Shown: positions 8,712 through 18,354, counted from the first letter of the stretch. The stretch is DNA of 64,000 bases from DATJKD01 sp963728295 (GCA_963728295.1 CAVSKB010000019.1:930001-994000), one strand, 5' to 3'. Notes: generated by a model not told the origin, from the sequence alone. Translations and numbers: made by a program.

Positions 8712-10261
8712 TCAGATCTTCGTCGTTCCGTAGCCTTCCCGCTCGGGATGGCCGTGCTCGCCCTTGGTGAGCGCGAACTCCTCCTCCGGGGACAGCACGA
8801 GCTGGTGCCGGCCGACGAACGCGAAATACAACAGGCCCAGCACGTACCAGATCGCCGCGCCGTACACACCCGTCCGGTACACGGGATCCTTGCAGCTGGT
8901 AGTAGAGCGTGACCAGCGCGACCACGACCGTGACGGCCGCGCCGGCGACGCCCAGCGGGCTGCGATACGGCCGCGCGATGTTCGGCATCTTCTGCCGCAG
9001 GCGGATGAACGAGATCCCCTGCATCGCGTAGGAGATCATCGCGCCGAACACCGCCATGTTGAGCAGCGTGCCACCGATCAGCGCGCCACCCGCTTCCGCG
9101 CCGCGCAGGTACCACACGACGAGCATGATGCCGAAGCCGAGCAGCGTGCCGGCGTAAAGCGCCATGTGCGGCACCTTGTGTGTGCCATGCGTGAGCGACA
9201 TGAACGGCACGTAATAGCCGGCCCGCGACAGCGAATAGATCTGCCGGCCATACGCGTAGATGATCGTATGGAAGCTCGCGATCAGTCCGATGACTGCGAG
9301 GAACGCCAGCACCTTGGCGGTGCCGGTTCCGTAGATCACCCGGAAGCCGTCCAGGAGCGGCTCGGCCGAGCCCGAGAGCGAAAACGCGCCATGCATCTTG
9401 TCCGGATCGGTCGAGCCGACGCCGGAGTTCAGGAACGTGATCAGGAGCGCCGAGATCATCAGCGTCGTCATGCCGTAGATCAGCCCCTTGGGCATGTCCG
9501 CCTTCGGGTCGTAGGACTCCTCCGCCGCGAGCGGCAGCTGCTCGATCGCGAGGAACAGCCAGACCGCGAACGGCAGAGCCGCGAGCGCGCCGCCGATGCC
9601 GAACGGCAGCCAGGAACCGCCGCCTTCCGGAAGCTCGACCTTGGCACCGTCCGGGCCGACGCCGATGTTGAGCGCCCATCGATCGAGGTCGAAGTGCGGA
9701 ATCGCGCTCACCCAGTAGATCGCGAGCACCGCGAGCGCGCCGAGCGTCACGAGCACGGAGACCTTGAACGAGAGCTCGACGCCTCGCAGGTTGAGGAGCA
9801 GGAAGACCACGTAAGACGCCGCCCACCACAGCGGCTGCCACGACGGCGGCGTCTCGAAGATGGCCGTCATGTACGCGCCGATGAAGAACACGATGACCGC
9901 GGGCGTCAGGATGTACTCGATGCTTTCGGCGAGCCCGGTGAAGATTCCGCCCCAGGGGCCGAGCGCGCTGCGCGCGAACGAATACGCGGCACCGGTGTGC
10001 GGCAGCGCCGGCGACATCTCGGCGATGCTGAAGATCAGGCCCCAGTACATCGCTGCGATTACGAACAACGCGATCAGCATCGCGCCAAAGCCATACTGCA
10101 GACCGAAGTTCCAGCCCGAGTAATGGCCGGAGATCACGGCGCCGACACCCAGCGCCCACAGCGACCATACGCGTGCATATCTGCGTAGGCCGCGCTTCTG
10201 CGAAGTATTCCTTGTCGGTCTGCGTATAGGTCACGCTGCCGACGGTTTTCTTCTCCGCCAT
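8712..10261 (-). CDS. APC-family amino acid/ethanolamine permease, frameshifted
   Basis: About 510 residues with some 12 membrane spans. The start at 10261 gives MAEKKTVGSVTYTQTDKEYF, then after a frameshift near 10195 KRGLRRYARVWSLWALGVG, then the conserved VISGHYSGWNFGLQYGFG. The ALPHTGAAYSFARSALGPWG and LPLAAEESYDPKADMPKG segments are typical of ethanolamine permease (Eat-type) APC transporters. A second shift near 8896, an extra base in CTGCAAGG, separates the C-terminal YRTGVYGAAIWYVLGLLY. It should import an amine by proton symport. It is 51 bp upstream of the glutamine synthetase-like gene. Confidence 0.83.
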
Positions 10262-10423
10262 GTGATTCCCCCTTCTAGTTTCTGGATTGTCGGGCGCAAG
10301 GCTGGTCCGGGACCGGCAGGAGTATAGGCCTGATGCCGCGGCCTTCGACAGGCCACGGTTTTCCTGCACTGCAACGAACTTTGTCAGCCAGAATATCGCC
10401 AAAGGAAACGTCCAGGCCCGATC

Positions 10424-11207
10424 ATGGCGAACTTTCTCACGGTGATTCCGCTTCTCTGCGGCGGCCTGTTCATAGGGCTGCTGCTGATGATAGAGGCCGG
10501 CCGACGCCTCGGTATGCGCCGGCTCGCTACAGATCCCGAGGGAGCACGAGCAGGGGCCGGCACGGTCGAAGGTGCGGTCTTCGCACTTCTCGGGCTGCTC
10601 ATCGCCTTCACGTTTTCCGGTGCGGCGTCGCGCTTCGATGATCGGCGGCATCTCGTGGCCGAGGAGGCGAACGCCATCGGGACGGCGTGGCTGCGAATTG
10701 ATGTTGTTGCCGGCGAGCCGCGCAGCCGCCGCTGCGCCAGCTGTTCCGCCAGTATCTGGATTCCCGGCTGGCGACGTATCGCAAGGCGTCGGATGTCGAT
10801 GCCGACACGGGCGGAGTCGATCCGGTCCCAGAGATTGCAACAGGAGATCTGGACGCAGGCGGTGAACGCGGCCCGAGATTCAGGTTCGCAGCCGGCCCAC
10901 ATGCTGCTGTTGCCCGCATTGAATGCCATGATCGACATCACGACGACGCGCGCCATGGCAACGCAAATGCATCCGCCGGCGATCATCTACATCATGCTCG
11001 CCGTGCTGGCGCTGGCCGGGAGCGATGCTGATCGGTTACGGCATGGCGGGAGGCAGGACGCGCAACTGGCTCCACGGCATCGGTTTCGCCGTGGTCATGG
11101 CGGCGGCCGTCTATGTCATCGTCGACATCGAATATCCCCGCTTCGGGCTGATCCGCGTCGACGCCGCCGATCAGGTACTGGTGGAGTTGCGCCGCGCCAT
11201 GGAGTGA
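10424..11207 (+). CDS. DUF4239 (bestrophin-like) membrane protein, frameshifted
   Basis: Reassembled from three frames. It begins MANFLTVIPLLCGGLFIGLL (first span) and continues with TVEGAVFALLGLLIAFTFSG and the conserved RRHLVAEEANAIGTAWLR. A soluble helical part (LRQLFRQYLDSRLATYRKA) follows after a shift near 10725. After further shifts near 10830 and 11018 come two last spans (IIYIMLAVLALAG and AVVMAAAVYVIVDIEYPRFGL). This layout is that of the DUF4239 family, distantly related to bestrophin channels, whose function is unknown. The gene ends at 11207 and converges on the M81 gene. Confidence 0.68.
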
Positions 11208-12702
11208 ATTGCGTTGCCCTGCGGCGCGCGGCTTCAACCGGACGCCGGGTCGCAGCTTGCGAAACGGCAGTTGCGACGGGTCCGGCACGTTCGGGCCTGG
11301 GCCCGCGACAACAAGCACCCGGCTGGCCAGCGCGCCGAAATCGGCGCGGAAGTGCACGGAGCTCTTCAGCAGCAGGACGTCGTTGTCCGCGGGCTCCACC
11401 CCCAGATGACGGAACATCGCCTGGTCTGCCGCCTGTTGCTTGCGGCTTGCAACCGCGATGCGAACACCGCCGCAGCGCAAGAGGGCCATCGGACCAAGCT
11501 CGAACCGCGAGCCGAGATAGAACGGCCCGGTGCCGGTGAACCGACCGTCGCCCAGAGCCTCCACCCGGTACTCCGCGCAGCAAGGGCGCGTCGCCCGGAG
11601 TACCGGAGTGCGACCCCAGGCTCAAGGTAACGGTCGCACCCTGCCCTGCCTCATGGGCGCGAGCTGCCGCCTCGGGATCGCAGATGATGCCGGCGAGCGC
11701 ATGCTCGATCCGCGCATCGAGCAGCGCGCGGATCAGGGTCATGGTATCGGCGTTGCCACCTGCGCCGGGATTGTCCTGGGTGTCGACGAGGATCACCGGT
11801 CTGCCGCGCTCCCGCGAGGTAGCCTTGACGATCTCGAGCGCACGGTCGATCGAGAAGATCTCGAGCGCGAACTCACTTTCCCGGCTTCGCACGCGCTCAG
11901 CGAGCGCACGCGCTGCTCCGCGCGTGGCTGCGGGGTCTCGCCCGCAGGCGTAGACCGCGGGCCCGCACTCGGGAACGTCCGATGCGGGAAACCCGCCCGT
12001 GAGCCCGACCGCGACGAGCGGCGCACGATCGAGCGCGATGGCTTCGTCCATCAGGGAGCGCATCGGATCGACCAGCGTCGACTGCGAGGTGAGCGGCATC
12101 AGGAAATCGAGTTGCTCGAGTGCGTGCGCAGGCCGTGGCCGGCCGATCAGGTCATGCAGGCAGCGCGCCGCTCGGGCGCCGCTCGCGGCCATGTCGACGT
12201 GGGGATACGTCCGGAACGACAACAGCGCGGTCGCGAGATCCGCCATCTGCGGCGACAGGTTGGCGTGAAAGTCGAGACTCGCGACGATCGGGAGATCAGG
12301 GCCGACCACCGCGCGCAGTCGACGCAGTAGCTCGCCGTCGGCGTCGTCGATGTGCTCGGCGACCATGGCGCCGTGCAGATCCAGGTAGACCGCGTCGACG
12401 GTGCCGGCGGACCGGAGCTCATCGATCATCATCGCGCTCACTCGCTCGAAAGCGTCGCGTGTGACGTGCCCGGACGGCTGCGCCTGGCACCAGAGCAGGG
12501 GTAACAGCGTATGGCGCAGGCCACGCGTCTCCTTTACGAATCCCGCGGCCGGCAGGTTGATGCCGGCAACCGCGTCGAACAGCGCCTCGCCGCGCGTCAG
12601 CCCCGGCCAGGCATCGGGCGCCTCGAAATCGGCGAACGTCGCCTTGATCGGCGAGAACGTGTTCGTCTCGTGCTGGAACCCGCCGAACGCGATGCGTGGC
12701 AT
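11116..12702 (-). CDS. M81 family metallopeptidase (MlrC-like), frameshifted near C-terminus
   Basis: Starts at 12702 with GGAGGC upstream. The N-terminal FGGFQHETNTFSP and the internal ASLDFHANLSPQM (DxHxN zinc ligands) identify the M81/MlrC family, known for hydrolysis of linear microcystin and related peptides. The large C-terminal domain (ILVDTQDNPGAGGNADTM) is present. A frameshift near 11570 puts the rest (GDGRFTGTGPFYLGS to FRKLRPGVRLKP) in another frame that stays open to 10992; the true end is probably near 11215, because further reading would overlap the convergent DUF4239 gene. The substrate is unknown here. Confidence 0.83.
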   Translation of the reverse strand: MPRIAFGGFQHETNTFSPIKATFADFEAPDAWPGLTRGEALFDAVAGINLPAAGFVKETRGLRHTLLPLLWCQAQPSGHVTRDAFERVSAMMIDELRSAGTVDAVYLDLHGAMVAEHIDDADGELLRRLRAVVGPDLPIVASLDFHANLSPQMADLATALLSFRTYPHVDMAASGARAARCLHDLIGRPRPAHALEQLDFLMPLTSQSTLVDPMRSLMDEAIALDRAPLVAVGLTGGFPASDVPECGPAVYACGRDPAATRGAARALAERVRSRESEFALEIFSIDRALEIVKATSRERGRPVILVDTQDNPGAGGNADTMTLIRALLDARIEHALAGIICDPEAAARAHEAGQGATVTLSLGSHSGTPGDAPLLRGVPGGGSGRRSVHRHRAVLSRLAVRAWSDGPLALRRCSHRGCKPQATGGRPGDVPSSGGGARGQRRPAAEELRALPRRFRRAGQPGACCRGPRPERAGPVATAVSQAATRRPVEAARRRATQFTPWRGATPPVPDRRRRRGSARSGDIRCRR

Positions 12703-12787
12703 GGTGCCTCCGACCTGGAGCGCGTGCCCCTAGTGAGACGTTCCACTTGGCCGAGGCCTGCGCAACATGCAGGCGAATGTCGGCGTG

Positions 12788-13774
12788 TCAGCGCCCACGC
12801 GATCGTCGGCCACCACCACCCCGACTCGCAAACTGCCGACTTCCCGTCTGCCGGGCAGAATAATCGCGGTTCAGCTGCGACATGTCCCGTGAGCCGCCGG
12901 CCTGCCCCGTTCGTGTCTGGCTGGACATCGAGCCCTGCTCGCGCTGCCGCGATTGCTGTTGGCTCTCCGGCCGGGTGGGTGTGTCGACGTTCTGCCATGA
13001 ACCGTTCTGGTACGTTGACCAGCCTTCGTCCGATTTCTTGTAGACGCTGCCGTCGCGACCCGCGTACAGATCGCCACTGCCGGTCTGCGCCACCGTCGTA
13101 CGATTTCCTCCCTGCGAAATAGATGCTGCCTGCGCACCGGACGACGACTCGATCTTCGAGGCGCTCGAAGTTCCGCTGCGTTGCGTGCTGGTGGACACGG
13201 TATCGCCACTGCCGGTCGTGAACGACCCTTCGCGCGTCACTTCACCCGCGCTGCGCGAGGTTTCGATGGTTCCCGAGCCTCCGTTGGCGCCCTGAATCGT
13301 GCTCGAGCCAGTCAGTTGCCCGTCTTCGACCTGGCGCTGGGTCTGCTGCGATCCGCCCTTCGACGTCTCGCGGCTCACGCTCTGCGTCTTGTTGTCGAAG
13401 TCAGTGGTGCGCTCGGTGGTTACCGACTGGTTGCCACGTTGCACTGTCCGGTCCATCGAGAGCTTTTCGGAGTCTTCGTCGTAGTTCCGCGCCGTCTCCG
13501 TGTAGACGCCGGTGCGCTGGTTGTAGGTTTCCCCGTAGCTTGCCCACTCTTCGCTGTTCCACCCGGTCTCGACATATCCGTAGCGTCCAGTGCTCGGGTT
13601 GTATGCCTGGTTGTAGCTGGCGCCGCCGTAGGGCCCGTAGTACACCGAACGTGATCCGTACCCGCCGGTGGCCGGGTTGTACCAGCTGCCATACCCGTAC
13701 GTGCCCCAATACGGGTAATAGGCCCCGTATGCGTAGTAGGGAGGGTAGTACCAACCCGTGCCATACATCGCCAC
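12788..13774 (-). CDS. C-terminal half of a large Tyr- and Ser/Thr/Gln-rich envelope protein
   Basis: 328 codons, beginning with a Tyr/Gly/Pro-rich stretch (YYPPYYAYGAYYPYWGTYG), followed by a motif region (YNQAYNPSTGRYGYVETGWN) and a long low-complexity Ser/Thr/Gln/Arg tail with a short DLYAGRDGSVYKKSDEGW repeat-like unit. I do not recognise a catalytic domain. It appears to be the second half of the protein encoded at 13803-15296: removing one A from TAACAGC near 13806 joins the frames as YPPSYSTNVYVVAGVAMYG with no stop. Read that way it is one exported protein of about 835 residues. Confidence 0.7.
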   Translation of the reverse strand: MAMYGTGWYYPPYYAYGAYYPYWGTYGYGSWYNPATGGYGSRSVYYGPYGGASYNQAYNPSTGRYGYVETGWNSEEWASYGETYNQRTGVYTETARNYDEDSEKLSMDRTVQRGNQSVTTERTTDFDNKTQSVSRETSKGGSQQTQRQVEDGQLTGSSTIQGANGGSGTIETSRSAGEVTREGSFTTGSGDTVSTSTQRSGTSSASKIESSSGAQAASISQGGNRTTVAQTGSGDLYAGRDGSVYKKSDEGWSTYQNGSWQNVDTPTRPESQQQSRQREQGSMSSQTRTGQAGGSRDMSQLNRDYSARQTGSRQFASRGGGGRRSRGR

Positions 13775-13802
13775 TCCCGCAACGACATAGACATTCGTGC
13801 TG

Positions 13803-15296
13803 TTAGGACGGCGGATAGGTGTACACCACCGTCGTCGGTATCGACTGGTACACGGTCACCTGGGTGACGTGATAGGAAGGTGAGCTCGGAGGTATCGTGT
13901 AGATCGCGCTCGGCACCGCGGTGGCCACTGCCCAGGGACCGCTCGCAGCATCGCCGACGTACCAGACACCGGCATAACAGAGGTAGTACTTGCCCTGGAC
14001 CTGCAGGACGTCGTAACTCGTATTGACGCCGCGCGCGACGAGAGTTCCCTCGATGGCTTCGAACTTCGGCGTCCCGGCGTAGCTCACCTGCACCGGCGGT
14101 GCGGCGTTGCGCGCCACCGTATTCTTCGCTGGCAACATCGCTTCCAGCGCGGCCATCCGCGCCTCGGTGGTCCCCGGCACCGACGCACGCACCTGCGCCA
14201 TGCGATGGTCAACCGGAATGCTGCCGAATGCATCAGGTAGCAGGTTTACGAAGGTCCAGGGACCCGCGTTCAAGTTCGCTGTCGAAAACCACCGACCCGA
14301 AGCGAGGAAGTACCAGGTGGTGCCGAGGCGAAACAGCGGGCTCGCGCTGTTGCGCACATACGAAAGCCCACCGGTACCCGGAATCTCCTCGAGCTTTGCA
14401 GTGCCGTCCGTGACGATCAGCTCCGCCGGTGCCTGTGTCATGAGCACCGTGGGCACCGGTTGCGTCGTTGACTTCGGCGGGACCGCCGCACGAATGGCGG
14501 CGTTCGGGCCGTCCGCCGCGATCTTCGTAAACTCCGGTGGCAACTTGGTTGTAACGGACCAGGGGCCCTCGAGCTTTTTCGCCGTCAGCCAGCGCTCACC
14601 GGCCAGCAAATAGAAACTCTGGCCTTTCGCATCAGTAAACGTCGGCCAGTTCGCGTTCACGACCACCTGCAGTGTCGTCTTCTCCAACGTCTGCAGCGCA
14701 GGCTGGCCGTTAACGAACAACAATATGGTCGGGATGTCGCGGACGTAGATAGGCGGTGGCTTGGTGCTGAAGCCCGGTGGCGCCGGCGTCTCCAACACGC
14801 CGTCGGCCAGATGCGCCAGGAAAAAATCGAGCGGAATATCCAGGCTGGTCCGTGTCGCGGCGTTCTTGATCGCATCGGTATAGGCGGCAGGCACCTTGCC
14901 CGAGAACACCACGTGGTCCACTTTCGGCGCACGCACGGTTACCAGGCGCGCAGGGAGATTGACCTCTGTCGTTCCGCTCACAGTCATCGTGCCGTAGCGC
15001 ACCGCCGATCCGTCCGACGGGCTGAGCTCGAACGCAATCCCGGCCTCGAAGCGCTCAAACCCGGGCCAGCTTCGAACCTGCGGGGCGTACAGCAGCACCG
15101 AGTGGCCGCCCATCAGGCGCCGCTGGGGATAAACGAAACTGGGGGCCCCATCGATCCCAACAAGGGGCGCTTCCGCAGCGCCCGCAGGCTGCACCTGCGC
15201 GCCCTTGGTCTGCGCCGACGCGATCGATGACATTGCAGCCAGCACAACGAAGACCGCGCTCTGTGCGAGCAGCTGTGAGCGGGGTTTCACGATCAC
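13803..15296 (-). CDS. Exported hypothetical protein, N-terminal part of a split large protein
   Basis: 497 codons with a signal peptide (LLAQSAVFVVLAAMSSIASA, then QTKGAQ). The body alternates small beta-rich units with a repeating pattern seen twice: GERWLTAKKLEGPWSVTTKLP and SGRWFSTANLNAGPWTFVNLLP, and a third copy AGVWYVGDAASGPWAVATAVP. Each copy has W...A...GPW, suggesting a repeated beta-motif in the periplasm or on the surface. The stop at 13803 is probably caused by one inserted base, since the next frame carries the family's usual continuation. It is third in an operon after a VOC protein and a lipoprotein. Function unknown. Confidence 0.75.
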   Translation of the reverse strand: MIVKPRSQLLAQSAVFVVLAAMSSIASAQTKGAQVQPAGAAEAPLVGIDGAPSFVYPQRRLMGGHSVLLYAPQVRSWPGFERFEAGIAFELSPSDGSAVRYGTMTVSGTTEVNLPARLVTVRAPKVDHVVFSGKVPAAYTDAIKNAATRTSLDIPLDFFLAHLADGVLETPAPPGFSTKPPPIYVRDIPTILLFVNGQPALQTLEKTTLQVVVNANWPTFTDAKGQSFYLLAGERWLTAKKLEGPWSVTTKLPPEFTKIAADGPNAAIRAAVPPKSTTQPVPTVLMTQAPAELIVTDGTAKLEEIPGTGGLSYVRNSASPLFRLGTTWYFLASGRWFSTANLNAGPWTFVNLLPDAFGSIPVDHRMAQVRASVPGTTEARMAALEAMLPAKNTVARNAAPPVQVSYAGTPKFEAIEGTLVARGVNTSYDVLQVQGKYYLCYAGVWYVGDAASGPWAVATAVPSAIYTIPPSSPSYHVTQVTVYQSIPTTVVYTYPPS

Positions 15297-15333
15297 ACCT
15301 TCCTTGTGTCGCAGAGCTCTTCGATGATCGCGA

Positions 15334-15702
15334 CTAGCGGGTACGTCGCGGCATCGGACGCGACGCGGGACGGGACATGCTTCGCGCCGGTCGCTGGCTC
15401 GCGGACGGGCGCGTGGAGGGCATCGACGGTCGCGTCGACGGCTGCTGCGACGGTCGGGTCGACGGTTGCTGCGCCGGAAGAGTGGTCGGCCACCCCGGAC
15501 GATTCTCCGGCGGGTTGACCACGATCGGCCGGTCGTCGTCGTACCAGTACCCGGGATTGCCGTAATAGCTCCCGTAGTACCCGCCGTAGCCGTAGCTGAC
15601 GCCGATGCTGGAGCTGCTGGAGCCGGACGATTCGCATCCGGCGATGCTGACCAAGGTCATCCCCAGGATTCCCCAGCACAGCAGTCGAAGGGCGCTGTTC
15701 AT
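15334..15702 (-). CDS. Small Pro/Ser/Arg-rich lipoprotein
   Basis: 122 residues. The N-terminus is a lipoprotein signal with lipobox SIAGC at about residues 19-23. The mature part begins with a Ser run and a Gly/Tyr-rich stretch (YGYGGYYGSYYGNPGYWYDD), then a disordered tail with repeated Ser-Thr-Arg-Pro units. The ATG at 15702 has AGGAGG upstream and overlaps the stop of the VOC gene (ATGA). The Tyr/Gly composition matches the downstream large protein, hinting that the two work together at the envelope. Unknown function. Confidence 0.78.
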   Translation of the reverse strand: MNSALRLLCWGILGMTLVSIAGCESSGSSSSSIGVSYGYGGYYGSYYGNPGYWYDDDRPIVVNPPENRPGWPTTLPAQQPSTRPSQQPSTRPSMPSTRPSASQRPARSMSRPASRPMPRRTR

Positions 15703-16601
15703 GGCGCCTCCTTGCGGGCTGCGGTCCACTCGGCCACGGCAACCGGCGCGCCCGTCGGGTCGAGCAACAGAGCCACAGAGGTGCCGTGCGCGGCGGTTGG
15801 CTCCATGACGACGGCGCCACCGGCAGTGCGTGCCTTGGCCACGGTGTCTGCTACGTTTTCCACCCGGATGTATGGAACCCATGTCGTCGGGACCTTGGCC
15901 GGCTTCGGCAGAATGCCGGCACGGTAGTATCCGCCGGCCGCGAGATAGAGGCCGGGTGTTTCGTCTGAGTTCGCCCCGTCCACCACCTCGTAGCCAGCGA
16001 CGCTCTTGTAGAAGTCAGCCATCCTCGCCGGATCGTCCGCCCACAGCTCCACCCACAGCCACTGGTTGTTGTCGCCGGCGTAGTCCTCGGGGTCGCCTGT
16101 CGTGGAGTCGATGACCCCGAACGCCGCCCCTTCGGGATCGCTGAACACCGCGACTTTGCCCCGCTGCCCAAGCGTCGCTGGGGCCATCAACACCTTGCCA
16201 CCACCAGCCGTCACGCGCCCCGCGGCCGCTTCGACGTCCGCGACGGACACCAGGCCCACCCAGCGAGCATCGGGCTTGATTGACCGATCGCGCGCGTTCG
16301 AGAAGACCATCCCACCAATCGGGGTGCCGTTCGCAACGACGAGGGTATAGGTCTTCTTATCGTCCTTCGGCCCGTAGGTCTCAAACTTCCAATCGAAGAC
16401 CTTGCCGTAGAACTCGGCGGCCACGCCCACGTCACGAGTCAGCAATTCAGCCCAGACCCACCGGCCCGGATGTTTCTGCTGCGTGGGCGGATCGGTAATC
16501 GGTGGCCAGTACGTTTCGGGGGTCGCCGCTGTTGCGGCTGCCATGGCCAGGAGACCGATCGCGCAGCACAGGGCTCTGCTGCGCAGAATACTTCGAGGCA
16601 T
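15699..16601 (-). CDS. Exported VOC (glyoxalase/bleomycin-resistance fold) protein
   Basis: 300 residues from the ATG at 16601, with a signal peptide ending near AAATAA. Two VOC domains follow: WVWAELLTRDVGVAAEFYGKV at about 45-65, and WLWVELWADDPARMADFYKSV near 175. Each has the paired beta-alpha-beta-beta units and the Glu or His positions used for metal binding. Secreted two-domain VOC proteins of this sort are uncharacterised. It is the first gene of the operon with the lipoprotein and the large envelope protein, and is divergent from the outer-membrane protein gene 90 bp away. Confidence 0.83.
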   Translation of the reverse strand: MPRSILRSRALCCAIGLLAMAAATAATPETYWPPITDPPTQQKHPGRWVWAELLTRDVGVAAEFYGKVFDWKFETYGPKDDKKTYTLVVANGTPIGGMVFSNARDRSIKPDARWVGLVSVADVEAAAGRVTAGGGKVLMAPATLGQRGKVAVFSDPEGAAFGVIDSTTGDPEDYAGDNNQWLWVELWADDPARMADFYKSVAGYEVVDGANSDETPGLYLAAGGYYRAGILPKPAKVPTTWVPYIRVENVADTVAKARTAGGAVVMEPTAAHGTSVALLLDPTGAPVAVAEWTAARKEAP

Positions 16602-16690
16602 CGGGGGGATTCCGTGAGACCTGGCGGGATGCCGCATACTGATCGCTAAATAACCCCGTATCAAGGCAGCTGCCCCTGTCGAGAAGATCG

Positions 16691-17605
16691 GTGAGGGCAT
16701 TCCTCTGTGCGGCTATCACGCTCCCGCTTCTGCTGGCGTCGGTGCGCGCATCGGCGCAGGAACTGGAGCCGCGGGCCTACTCGAACGCTCCGGTCGGGCT
16801 CAACTTCCTCGTCGCCGGCCTCAACTATATCGAAGGCGGCATCGCCACCGATCCGGCGGGGCCGATCGAGAACGCTGAGCTCGCGGTTTGGAGTCCCGTC
16901 CTGGGTTACGCGCGTACGCTCGACGTCGCGGGCAAGTCTGCGAAGGTCGACGTCGTCGTTCCTTACGGCTTTCTCTCGGGCACGGCGGATGTCGCCGGCC
17001 AGCCGCGCGATCGAGAGGTCTCCGGCTTCTGGGATCCGAAGCTTCGTTTTTCGATGAACTTCTTCGGCGCTCCGGCGCTCGCTGCGCAGGAGTTCGCGCG
17101 CTACCGGCAAGACTGGATCATGGGAATGAGCCTGCAGGTCGGAATCCCGCTCGGCCAGTACGACGACGAGCGCGTGGTCAACCTCGGCACTAACCGCTGG
17201 TCGATCAAGCCGGAACTGGGGGTCTCGAAAGCGTTGGGACGCTGGACGGTCGAGCTCGCGGCGGCTGCCACATTCTATTCCGACAACGACGACTACTTCG
17301 GAAATCAAACCCGCGAGCAGGAGCCAGTCTATTCCGTCCAGGGGCATCTGCTTTACACCTTTGCCTCGCGAATCTGGCTCGGCGTTGACGGCACTTACTA
17401 TGAGGGCGGCACCACCACGATCGACGGAGTCGAATCGAGCGATCCGTTGCGCAGCTCGCGCCTCGGGCTCACGCTCTCCCTGCCTGTCAACGCGCAGAGC
17501 TCGATCAAGCTCTTCGCCCACAGTGGCATCTCAGTCCGCACCGGCACCGACTTCGACGCCATCGGGGCCGCTTGGCAATACAGGTGGGGCGGAGGCCTGA
17601 AGTAG
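16691..17605 (+). CDS. Outer-membrane transporter of the phenol meta-pathway family (PF13557 type)
   Basis: 304 residues, GTG start at 16691, signal peptide ending ASA before QELEPR. The sequence alternates amphipathic strands and ends with a barrel-like QYRWGGGLK. Motifs such as ELEPRAYSNAPVGLNFLVAG and the FWDPKLRFSMNFFGAPAL segment are characteristic of the PF13557 family, barrel proteins often found beside aromatic degradation or efflux genes. The frame is intact. No aromatic pathway is nearby, so the substrate is unknown. Confidence 0.8.
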   Translation: MRAFLCAAITLPLLLASVRASAQELEPRAYSNAPVGLNFLVAGLNYIEGGIATDPAGPIENAELAVWSPVLGYARTLDVAGKSAKVDVVVPYGFLSGTADVAGQPRDREVSGFWDPKLRFSMNFFGAPALAAQEFARYRQDWIMGMSLQVGIPLGQYDDERVVNLGTNRWSIKPELGVSKALGRWTVELAAAATFYSDNDDYFGNQTREQEPVYSVQGHLLYTFASRIWLGVDGTYYEGGTTTIDGVESSDPLRSSRLGLTLSLPVNAQSSIKLFAHSGISVRTGTDFDAIGAAWQYRWGGGLK

Positions 17606-17667
17606 TGCCGCTGGCCTACGGCTTGCTCCGCGCACCCATGGTGCGAAAGAACCGACGCCGATCGCTC

Positions 17668-18354
17668 TCAAAATGGTACAGCTTCGCCACTTCGATTCGC
17701 TTCGCCAGGGAAACTGAAGACCAATACGGCCGCGAGGGTACCGATCAGCGGACCTACCCAATAGATCCACCATCCCTGCCATTCTCCTGAGATGATTGCC
17801 GGGCCGAGGCTGCGAGCGGGATTCGTGCTCGTGCCGGACAACGGGGCCTCGACATACACCATCACGGCATACAGAAACGGAAACATCGCCGGCGTGAATG
17901 GGCGAAGTCTTCGAAACCCGAGCGATACGCATAACACGCCGATCAAGGCGAAGGTCGCGATCGCTTCACCCATCAACACGGTCCCAAGGGCGTAGCCTTC
18001 GCCTGGCAGTGTTGCGCCGAACGCCACGCTGCGGCCCATCGCACCCCAACCAAGGAGCGGCAGCGCGCCCACTGTTGCACCGACCAGCTGCGCGAAGACG
18101 TAGCTGAGGGCAATCCGCGAGTCGAGCTTGCCCATCAGCCAGAACCCCAAGGTGACGACCGGGTTGATGTGCGCCCCGCTTTCTTCCCCGACGGGAGACA
18201 AGGCAATGAGGGCTCCCGTGGTGCCAAAAAGAAAACCGGTGATCAGCGGCCGCACTCCTTCGTCCGGCACGACTCGCACGACAGGACTGCCGGCGCCGAA
18301 CATCAGGATGACCAGAGACAAGCCGACCAATACCAGCAGTGCCGTACCGACCAA
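17668..18354 (-). CDS. Aquaporin / MIP family channel, ends uncertain
   Basis: Six membrane spans and both NPA boxes, HINPVV and STNPARS, define a MIP channel. The second half reads GTSTNPARSLGPAIISGEWQGWW with the following Arg of the selectivity filter. The frame continues upstream of the listed TTG start as GRRVPWQPLLSELVG without an ATG. Near 17700 another frame would give EVAKLYHFESDRRRFFRTMG, a more family-like tail ending at 17616. Both ends therefore probably contain indels. It may pass water, glycerol or another small solute. It lies downstream of the efflux operon on the same strand. Confidence 0.78.
   Translation of the reverse strand: MVGTALLVLVGLSLVILMFGAGSPVVRVVPDEGVRPLITGFLFGTTGALIALSPVGEESGAHINPVVTLGFWLMGKLDSRIALSYVFAQLVGATVGALPLLGWGAMGRSVAFGATLPGEGYALGTVLMGEAIATFALIGVLCVSLGFRRLRPFTPAMFPFLYAVMVYVEAPLSGTSTNPARSLGPAIISGEWQGWWIYWVGPLIGTLAAVLVFSFPGEANRSGEAVPF

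Noticed and set aside
8588..10840. Open frame of 750 codons overlapping the permease
   Set aside because: Only its first residues after 10261 belong to the permease; the remainder is an Arg/Ala/His-rich shifted reading of the permease.
13790..13815. Programmed frameshift in the split envelope protein
   Set aside because: No slippery heptamer or following structure is seen, and single indels are frequent across the window.
17628..17642. CGCACC-CAT-GGTGCG as a terminator between convergent genes
   Set aside because: The stem has only six pairs with a three-base loop, there is no U-tract, and it may lie inside the true end of the aquaporin gene.
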